Positions 26,101 to 31,165 of a stretch of 31,165 nucleotides of DNA are shown one piece after another. The position numbers and the translations under genes were made by a program. Below the pieces are notes generated by a model, which was given only the letters and a program-made list of their open reading frames with translations, ran no database searches and was not told the DNA's origin. Within the stretch, counting starts at the first letter, position 1, and every line of letters starts with the position of its first letter. The stretch spans positions 1 through 31,165 of the forward strand of contig CAYPHA010000054.1 of NCBI GenBank assembly GCA_964410215.1, given 5' to 3'. The DNA comes from CAYPHA01 sp964410215 (GTDB lineage: Bacteria > Calditrichota > Calditrichia > Calditrichales > CAYPHA01).

Positions 26101-26949
26101 AATCCGGTCAGCTTTTTTAAATAAAGATATTTCCCTGCCTGTCATTTGCTCAATATCAACCACAAATAATCCATCGGTTGTGGCCAACCATATTTTATTT
26201 TTACCCTCTGCAAACAGGGCCCAGTGCCTGGCCAGGGTCAGTTTGTTTTTATTGAATTTATCTTTCAGATTCACCTGTATAAAGATGTTTGCATCATAAT
26301 CATAGCGCAGCAGACCGAATGAATTGGCTCCTGCATATAACGTACCGTCCTCAGTGATCGTCCAGGCAAAACTTTCGTTAACAAAGCGTTTGACGGTGTT
26401 ATCCGTTTCCATCACATCAAACCGTTGAAACTGCCCTGTTTCCGGGTCAAATTGCCTCATACCGTCTGATGTACCAAGCCACATATTACCCCGGTCATCT
26501 TCAAAGATATCCCATACAATGTTTGCATCCTGGGCGTTACTTTGAGAATACCTGTAATTTTTAAATATCTTTCGCTCGGGATCGAATTTAGCTAATCCTG
26601 CCTGCGTACCGATCCAGAGCTGCCCCCGGCTATCCTCATAAGCACAAGCCACCCAGTTATGAGGTAAACTTGTTGTATCACCGGGGATATTTTTAAAGGT
26701 CTCGATAGTGTATCCATCATACTTATTTAGTCCATCCTGGGTAGCCAGCCAGAGAAAACCATGACGGTCCTGGTAAACGTCCATGATGATATTATTGGAA
26801 AGGCCGTCTTTAATTGAAATGGCCTCATAGTTATACTCTGACTGACTAAATCCATTCGAGACAAGTAAGAATGAAGCGAAAAACAAACACATACTCCTGA
26901 TGGCTGTGCCCGGTTTAATTGTAATGAAACCGTTTTGAATCCTTATCAT
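23167..26949 (-). CDS. Membrane sensor phosphatase 2: 14-repeat propeller, Y_Y_Y, TM, SpoIIE PP2C
   Basis: This encodes a 1260-residue inner-membrane sensor. A GTG at 26976 is in frame, but ATG at 26949 has AGGAG 5 nt upstream and is preferred. A signal peptide of ~36 residues (hydrophobic MCLFFASFLLVSNGFS) precedes 14 propeller repeats such as LWLATQDGLNKYD, MWLGTSDGMRQFD, IWIGTSNGINLYN and LYFTGANGFNVF. The inserted domain is at ~532-663, again after repeat 10. Y_Y_Y lies at ~880-960 (RLLYQLEGIDEEW, FASYINLDPGEYVFRVKGSN), the transmembrane helix at ~967-985, coiled coil to ~1035, and the phosphatase at ~1049-1260 (GGDYYDF 1061-1067, GDATGHGMKAG, LMSDGLPELF, DPQDDVTFVV). The sensor half looks closest to sensor 3 but the catalytic half is almost the same as sensor 1, including a 47-nt identical run. 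Confidence 0.9.
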   Translation of the reverse strand: MIRIQNGFITIKPGTAIRSMCLFFASFLLVSNGFSQSEYNYEAISIKDGLSNNIIMDVYQDRHGFLWLATQDGLNKYDGYTIETFKNIPGDTTSLPHNWVACAYEDSRGQLWIGTQAGLAKFDPERKIFKNYRYSQSNAQDANIVWDIFEDDRGNMWLGTSDGMRQFDPETGQFQRFDVMETDNTVKRFVNESFAWTITEDGTLYAGANSFGLLRYDYDANIFIQVNLKDKFNKNKLTLARHWALFAEGKNKIWLATTDGLFVVDIEQMTGREISLFKKADRINDFQINTVTGFFKDRNKKLWISTFHNGMFLFDPLTETHKNFRPYHTNAVYWRMYQDKYGILWIPSNRGLIKYEFDREPFGLYTINESTDESGGREVLDFTASSLSDKKIWMGTSDGLYEFDSGSKSFRSRNDILQKNAPDAVPNIQSVHESGDKTLWFGTLNSGLHAVNLSTKNSRQYTFQLYDPTTLNSNRIYDLAEDTLGNIWIGTSNGINLYNKNENRIETIPTHETRRYDPAVSRILDSLQTSTTPVSAVTGVGDYADRSVEFALTRDEDILISSMGEGLPQWGMVDYGWLESMEGDTLWTMADYFETFHASGSSKNRILTDVLNLERGRYRLRYKSDDSHSVESYNDTPPQDSLMWGIRLFRISKSQSDRLKAVISENQDADYVYGNITRSIYPASDGTVWLAMDAGLSRVDLRDQSIRNYLHDPIIPGSISDNGIADVKEDSLGNIWVATSNGLNKYSPENETFVAYGEKDGLPTANLRALEFDNAGNLWISSIKGISRLDLNSESEKPLFVNYDVKDGLQGYSFFSGGSLKDDHGYLYFTGANGFNVFKPGTINNIPPDLAITDLSITNKSILEDREKTYLNGSFSNLAELSLPYTKNDLSFSFAAIHYSRPDNNRLLYQLEGIDEEWLDGERKFASYINLDPGEYVFRVKGSNGDGIWNDDARAIHITISPPWWQTWWAYLSYVAAFFGLLFGVRRVELSRKLKNAEIKESQLRAQAAEAQAKVIQIENERKSKELEEARQLQLSMLPRQLPELPNLDIAVYMRTATEVGGDYYDFHVGLDGSLTVVIGDATGHGMKAGTIVTASKSLFSTHAANPDILFTFKEMTRCLKKMDLHLMSMCMTIMKIHQNQLSLSSAGMPPALLHRSGNGKVEELLVKGMPLGTFDDFPYEMKDTTLNPGDTILLMSDGLPELFNADKEMFGYERISEIFAEHAGHSAEDIIRELTQAGSKWVNEEDPQDDVTFVVLRLK
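24961..25356 (-). other. Extra domain inserted between propeller repeats 10 and 11 (sensor 2)
   Basis: This is the counterpart of the segment in sensor 3, containing GDYADRSVEFAL, DILISSMGEGLPQWGMVDYG, WLESMEGDTLW, SSKNR, LERGRYRLRYKSDDSHS and PPQDSLMWGIRLF. Shared core residues with sensor 3 are dense, which supports a defined folded domain rather than a variable loop. Confidence 0.6.
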
Positions 26950-26964
26950 CACATCTCCTGCATG

Positions 26965-26978
26965 AAGTGCATGCACTT
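26965..26978. repeat. 14-bp palindrome in the gap between sensors 1 and 2
   Basis: AAGTGCA followed by TGCACTT is a perfect dyad sitting directly after the stop codon of sensor 1 and 15 nt upstream of the ATG of sensor 2. As RNA it could form a short stem next to the ribosome site, or it may be coincidental. Confidence 0.3.
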
Positions 26979-29900
26979 TTATTTTAACTTAATTACGACA
27001 AATGTAACATCATCCTGCGGATCATTGTAATGTGTCCATTGGTTACCTGCTGACTTCAGGTCCGTGATAATATCTTCAGCTGGTTTTTCCGCAGCCGACT
27101 TAAAAATGTCCAGAATACGGTTATAACCGAACATCTCTTTGTTATCATTAAAAAGTTCCGGCAGTCCATCGCTCATCAATAAAATCGTATCGCCGGGATT
27201 CAGCGTGGTGTCTTTCAGTTCATAGGGAAAATCATCAAAGGTGCCCAGAGGCATTCCTTTAGCCATAAGTTCCTCGACGTGCCCGTTCCCGGACCGATGC
27301 AGGAGAGCGGGCGGCATTCCCGCAGAGGATAGGGTAAGTTGATTGTTTTGAATTTTCATGATCGTCATACACATGGACATCAGATGCAGGTCCATCTGTT
27401 TAAGGCAACGAGTCATTTCCTGAAAGGTGGACAGAATATCCGGATTAGCAGCATGCGTACTGAACAGGCTTTTGGAGGCGGTTACGATCGTACCGGCTTT
27501 CATGCCATGACCGGTGGCGTCACCGATCACGACCGTTAAGGTGCCATCCAGACCGACATGAAAATCATAATAATCGCCGCCGACTTCCGTGGCTGTTTGC
27601 ATATAGACGGCAATATCAAGGTTCGGAAGTTGAGGCAGATTTTTAGGCAGCATGGAAAGCTGGAGCTGTCGGGCTTCTTCGAGTTCTTTGGATTTACGCT
27701 CGTTTTCCACTTCCAGCATGCGTTTTTCGGCTTCAGACGCTTTCGCTTTCAGTTCGGCGGCTTCGGCGCGCAGTTCCGATTCACGGATACGCTGGCGTTC
27801 ACGTTCCTTGACCAGAAGCCGGCGCCGTTGAATGCGATCGATGCCGAAGATGATACCCAGGAAGAGCAGTCCGTAACCAATATAAGCCCAGATTGTTTGC
27901 CACCACGGTGGCAGAATGGTTATATATATTCCCTTACCTTCATTATTCCAGGCACCATCGCTGTTCGAACCCCGGGCACGGAAAGTATATGTACCATGGT
28001 CTAAATTGGTATATGTTGCAAACCGGCGGTTATCATAGACCCAATCTTTATCGTACCCCTCCAGTATATGTGCATACTGATTCTTTTCAGCCCTTCCAAA
28101 ATGCAGGGCTGAAAATTCAAAAGAAAGATCATTCCTGTAATGTGGCAGAACGATTTCTTTTACTTCGAACAATGTGCTGTCAATCGGGGAGTCTTCCTCC
28201 ATACCAAGAACCGAACGGTTTCCGATTTTAAGATCCGTAATGACAATAGCGGGTGGATTCTGATTCATCTGGCCCGGGACGAATTCATTAAGTCCGTGCT
28301 CTCCGCCAAAATACATTTTGCCGTTCGAGGCCTTCAAAGCGACCTGGGCGATATAATCGCTGCCACCGAGCCCGTCTTTAGCATCATAATTAACAAATGT
28401 AACCCGTTCATTGCCCCTGGACATGCGCGATAAGCCGTTACGCGTAGCGATCCAGAGGTCACCATAGTCATCTTCCAGTATGGATGCGATATAATTGGTC
28501 GGTAAACCATCTTCTTCACGATACACTTTAAATGTTTCTTTTTCAGGATCGAACCGGTTAAGCCCACTGTTCGTAGCCAGCCATAAAATGCCGTCCGCAT
28601 CCTCATGGATAAACTGGATACTGTTATTACTGACGGTATTGGGATTTTTGGAATCATATTTAAATACTTTAATCTGTCCGTTATTCTGATTATAACGGTT
28701 CAGACCGTTCGCATCCGTACCAATCCAGATAAGGTCAGGATTCGTCCTGCTGATGTGAATGGAACGGATGTTTGGTCCACTGATAACCGGTTGTTCTTCT
28801 GCCTCCCTCAGATAAGATGCTACCTTTTTTGTCTCCTTTTTATTGAGTTGGAAGATAACGGCTCCCCACCAGGTGGAATCGATCGGCTGATCGGTATTCC
28901 ATTTCCCATAGGCGTGGCTGTCATCGGAACGGTAACGGAGTTGATATTGCCCGGGCTTCAGTTTTAATAGTCCGGCTGAGATACGGTTTTTACGGTTACC
29001 CCCCAGATAATAGGTGTTTTGATATGCGCGTCCGCTCCAAAGCGTATCCCCACTCTGATCTTCCAGCCATCCGAAATCCACAGAGGGTTCATTCGTAACG
29101 GCTTCACCAGCGGAAAGAATGAGGAAGTCGCGGGGTTTCTCTATCGAAAACCGGGCTGTGGTATCCTGATGATCTGTTATTCTCAGTAAAGAGGCAATAG
29201 AATTTCCGGTATTATGTTTTTCCCTGACAAAATCAATCAATTCCTGCGGATAGGTGACTTGCCCCTCATGGTTTATACGTTTTACTTCATTCCTCAGCGG
29301 ATCGTATGTATTTAAACCATTATTGGTCCCAATCCATAGGACGCCGTTTCTGTCTTTAACCAGAATCCTGACCAGGTTATCTGAGAGACTATTGTACCGT
29401 GTAGAATCGTATTTAGATATAAGCCGGGTGCCTTTTGAGAAATCATGTTTTAGGAGGCCACCTCCCCATGATCCAAGATAAAGTGCACCTTCATCATCCT
29501 CCAGAATAGCACGTACAGATCCACCGAACATATCCGTGCCGAATTCGACTTTAACCGGTTTAAACTGACCTGTTTCGGAATTGAACAAATCCAGACCTGC
29601 ACCCCGCAGACCGACATAGATACGGTTTTTATATACCTTTGATTCATGAAGCCCAAAGGCTTCGTCACCGCTTATACTTTGTGGGTTTTCAGCATCATAG
29701 GAATAGTGGGTAAAGGGCTCACTCGAAGGATCGTATTTAAAAAGACCCTCCAACATGGTCCCGATCCAGATAATGCCGGATTTATCGGTCAGCATGGCCC
29801 GGATTTGCTTATCATAGGTATTTGGTTTCCTGTCATATTCCGTTCCAAATGGTATCTGTTTGAATTCATCCGAAATCCCGTCATGCTTAAAAAGGCCTCG

Positions 29901-30815
29901 TCCATCTTTGCCAATCCATAAATTGCCATCAAAATCCAGTGTCACCCCGGTAAAATAGCGCCAGAAGACTTCATTGAGTTTTGCCGGATATGTATGTATT
30001 CGTTTCAGGTTGGAGGCCCGGGGATTGTACTTATATACGGAGAACTCAGAGATCAGCCATAACTGGTCAGTTGGGTCTGCATAAAGATGGGAGATTTCTT
30101 CATTAAAATTGGTAAAATCAGGTTTGTCACCATCGATTGTAAAATCAACCGGTTTAAATAATTGCGCATCCGGATCATATTCGAGAAAGCCGTATTTGAG
30201 ATTGCCGTGAAACAGACGTCCTTTAATGTCTGAGAATGGATAACTTATGGACGGTCCGGTCGACAGATCTCCGGTATCATTCAGGATCGGAATAGCAACA
30301 AAGCGGTCATTTGTTCTGTCATACTTAAATGGACCATATCCTCCCGATCCCACCCAGATATCCTCCCTGGAATCGATGAAAATCGAAACGATCTGGGGGA
30401 TACTTTCATCACGGTCCGGCATCAGTTTTTCAAAATCATAGTTGCGGAATTTCCCTGACGTTCTGTGATAGCAGGAGACTCCTTCTTCTGTGGCTAGCCA
30501 AATGTTTCCGTGTTGATCCTCTTTGAGGGCCCAGATGTTATTGGCGATCAAACTTTCATCATTACCGGGTACATTTTTAAAAACCTTGAATGAATACCCA
30601 TCATAACGGTTTAAACCATCCTCTGTCGAGACCCAGAGGAAACCATAACGGTCCTGAAGAATGTCCGTAACACCGGCATTGGAAAGCCCTTCCGGTATGG
30701 AAATATTCTGAATATTCAAGGCACCGGCGGATTCTATATGGTTACAAGAGATAAATATGATTATCAATATGAATAATCTTTTTTTACATTTAATGCAAAA
30801 TGATGGATATCGCAT
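26979..30815 (-). CDS. Membrane sensor phosphatase 1: 14-repeat propeller, Y_Y_Y, TM, SpoIIE PP2C
   Basis: This encodes a 1278-residue inner-membrane sensor and is the first gene of the phosphatase run. AGGAAG lies 5 nt before the ATG. The N-terminus has basic residues then a hydrophobic stretch (RLFILIIIFISCNHIESAGA), fitting a signal peptide or anchor. Fourteen propeller repeats run from LWVSTEDGLNRYD (~60) to MYFGGEHGLNEF (~834). The extra domain (538-672) again follows repeat 10 but is the most divergent of the three (VDFGWLEDQSGDTLW, GGNRKNRIS, GQYQLRYRSDDSHAYGKWN). Y_Y_Y is at ~888-966, transmembrane helix ~973-991, a long charged coiled coil (RERQRIRESELRAEAAELKA) to ~1050, and the SpoIIE domain at ~1065-1278 with GGDYYDF 1079-1085, GDATGHGMKAG 1098-1108, MSDGLPELF, and DPQDDVTFVVIKLK. 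The metal-binding residues are intact. There is no histidine kinase, receiver or AraC domain. Confidence 0.9.
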   Translation of the reverse strand: MRYPSFCIKCKKRLFILIIIFISCNHIESAGALNIQNISIPEGLSNAGVTDILQDRYGFLWVSTEDGLNRYDGYSFKVFKNVPGNDESLIANNIWALKEDQHGNIWLATEEGVSCYHRTSGKFRNYDFEKLMPDRDESIPQIVSIFIDSREDIWVGSGGYGPFKYDRTNDRFVAIPILNDTGDLSTGPSISYPFSDIKGRLFHGNLKYGFLEYDPDAQLFKPVDFTIDGDKPDFTNFNEEISHLYADPTDQLWLISEFSVYKYNPRASNLKRIHTYPAKLNEVFWRYFTGVTLDFDGNLWIGKDGRGLFKHDGISDEFKQIPFGTEYDRKPNTYDKQIRAMLTDKSGIIWIGTMLEGLFKYDPSSEPFTHYSYDAENPQSISGDEAFGLHESKVYKNRIYVGLRGAGLDLFNSETGQFKPVKVEFGTDMFGGSVRAILEDDEGALYLGSWGGGLLKHDFSKGTRLISKYDSTRYNSLSDNLVRILVKDRNGVLWIGTNNGLNTYDPLRNEVKRINHEGQVTYPQELIDFVREKHNTGNSIASLLRITDHQDTTARFSIEKPRDFLILSAGEAVTNEPSVDFGWLEDQSGDTLWSGRAYQNTYYLGGNRKNRISAGLLKLKPGQYQLRYRSDDSHAYGKWNTDQPIDSTWWGAVIFQLNKKETKKVASYLREAEEQPVISGPNIRSIHISRTNPDLIWIGTDANGLNRYNQNNGQIKVFKYDSKNPNTVSNNSIQFIHEDADGILWLATNSGLNRFDPEKETFKVYREEDGLPTNYIASILEDDYGDLWIATRNGLSRMSRGNERVTFVNYDAKDGLGGSDYIAQVALKASNGKMYFGGEHGLNEFVPGQMNQNPPAIVITDLKIGNRSVLGMEEDSPIDSTLFEVKEIVLPHYRNDLSFEFSALHFGRAEKNQYAHILEGYDKDWVYDNRRFATYTNLDHGTYTFRARGSNSDGAWNNEGKGIYITILPPWWQTIWAYIGYGLLFLGIIFGIDRIQRRRLLVKERERQRIRESELRAEAAELKAKASEAEKRMLEVENERKSKELEEARQLQLSMLPKNLPQLPNLDIAVYMQTATEVGGDYYDFHVGLDGTLTVVIGDATGHGMKAGTIVTASKSLFSTHAANPDILSTFQEMTRCLKQMDLHLMSMCMTIMKIQNNQLTLSSAGMPPALLHRSGNGHVEELMAKGMPLGTFDDFPYELKDTTLNPGDTILLMSDGLPELFNDNKEMFGYNRILDIFKSAAEKPAEDIITDLKSAGNQWTHYNDPQDDVTFVVIKLK
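28800..29204 (-). other. Extra domain inserted between propeller repeats 10 and 11 (sensor 1)
   Basis: This is the most divergent of the three related segments; the VDFGWLE, SGDTLW, GGNRKNR, LRYRSDDSH and STWWGAVIF core is conserved while the start (TDHQDTTARFSI) has lost the GDYAD sequence seen in the other two. Confidence 0.55.
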
Positions 30816-31165
30816 CGCTGCTTCCTGTCATAGATAGCTATTTAAGGTAAAAGGGTATGATCTATATAAAATGACAAACCTCCCCAGTATTGCCATTCTT
30901 TAAACAAATTGGGTATCCGGATTGAATTAATGAGAGGGAAACATATATTGGGAAGAATTAATTCCGACGATCAGAAAATTAATCCGGTTAGAGGTAATCG
31001 ATAATTAAGCCTGGAATAAATTTACGGTGATACATGGATATATTGACAGGAATAAGAACCCGGTTGGCAGAACTCAGAACTCAGATCCTGCCACCTTCTA
31101 TTTTGTTTTTTTACTTTTTATTTTTCATTGGTTTCTCTGGCCAGGGTACTTCCAAGCCGAAATCC
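30816..31165. other. Upstream region of the sensor operon, AT-rich, no clear promoter
   Basis: These 350 nt precede the first sensor gene and must hold its promoter if the phosphatases form one transcript. The stretch is AT-rich, with TTGTCA on the minus strand at 30877-30872 and TATATA-like sequence nearby, but spacing does not fit a standard promoter and I cannot assign one. ATTAAT is repeated around 30957-30983. The last 132 nt may be the start of a divergent gene. Confidence 0.4.
31034..31165 (+). CDS. Possible 5' end of a divergent exported protein gene, truncated by window end
   Basis: An ATG at 31034 opens a frame that stays open for 44 codons to the window end; an in-frame TGA lies two codons upstream. 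The translation begins MDILTGIRTRLAELRTQ, then a hydrophobic core ILFFYFLFFIGFSG and polar residues, which resembles a signal peptide. The ribosome site is weak (GGTGA, 3 nt before the ATG), and another frame is also open here, so support is limited. If real it is divergent from the sensor operon. Confidence 0.3.
   Translation, partial: MDILTGIRTRLAELRTQILPPSILFFYFLFFIGFSGQGTSKPKS

Noticed and set aside
27558..28004. 148-codon plus-strand frame rich in Phe, Gly and Arg
   Set aside because: It lies wholly opposite the linker and phosphatase coding region of sensor 1; the antisense of its coiled coil gives the repetitive composition. No ribosome site or family resemblance.
20500..30800. Large DNA repeats among the three sensor genes as a mobile or CRISPR-like element
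   Set aside because: The repetition is at protein level (propeller blades and paralogous genes), with no short identical direct repeats, spacers, terminal inverted repeats or transposase.
19400..30815. Sensors as hybrid histidine kinases (HTCS)
   Set aside because: The propeller and Y_Y_Y parts fit, but the cytosolic part has GGDYYDF, GDATGHG and SDGLPE of SpoIIE phosphatases and no H-box, N-box, receiver or AraC region.

Overview
The window looks like chromosome of a Gram-negative bacterium of the FCB superphylum (Calditrichota, Ignavibacteriota, Marinimicrobia or KSB1-like; the sequence alone does not settle which). The evidence is two proteins ending in a type IX secretion (T9SS) sorting domain with a YPNPFN motif, a third with a variant of it, a PorV/PorQ-family outer-membrane protein, a TonB-dependent receptor, and three proteins with two-component-regulator propellers plus a Y_Y_Y domain. 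GC content appears moderate. I saw no rRNA, tRNA, CRISPR array, transposase or phage gene.

The window has two halves that converge at about 14.2 kb. The plus-strand half (1-14179) starts with a tightly packed cell-surface locus: the 3' part of a TonB-dependent receptor, a secreted protein with a variant sorting domain, a PorV/PorQ-family protein, two small outer-membrane barrel candidates, a secreted propeller-like protein with a sorting domain, and a secreted GHL10-type glycosidase with a golvesin-like module and a sorting domain. After a 128-nt gap comes a two-gene unit: a HAD phosphatase/phosphomutase-like protein with a very large cap, and a GH38 alpha-mannosidase homologue whose expected nucleophile Asp is Phe. 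A hairpin at 14201-14233 lies between the convergent genes.

The minus-strand half (30815 down to 14241) is almost entirely signalling. Four SpoIIE/RsbU-type PP2C phosphatases lie head-to-tail with gaps of 6 to 29 nt. Three are large membrane sensors: signal peptide, 14 propeller repeats (two seven-bladed propellers), Y_Y_Y, one transmembrane helix, coiled coil, SpoIIE phosphatase. Each carries the same extra domain of about 130 residues between repeats 10 and 11. The fourth is soluble, with a SnoaL-like N-terminus and two related GAF-like sensor units. Downstream come a 61-codon remnant of an amidohydrolase, a 26-bp perfect palindrome, and a compact operon encoding an RsbW-type kinase, an RsbV-type STAS protein and a fifth phosphatase of RsbU type.

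Taken together, the minus strand reads as a multi-input partner-switching hub. Periplasmic and cytosolic signals would each control a phosphatase that dephosphorylates a shared STAS antagonist, countered by one kinase. No sigma factor or other output is visible. The architecture resembles hybrid two-component systems of Bacteroidota, but PP2C replaces the histidine kinase, receiver and AraC outputs. The three sensors also look mosaic: sensor halves and catalytic halves suggest different relationships, and the catalytic domains of the first two share a 47-nt identical stretch.
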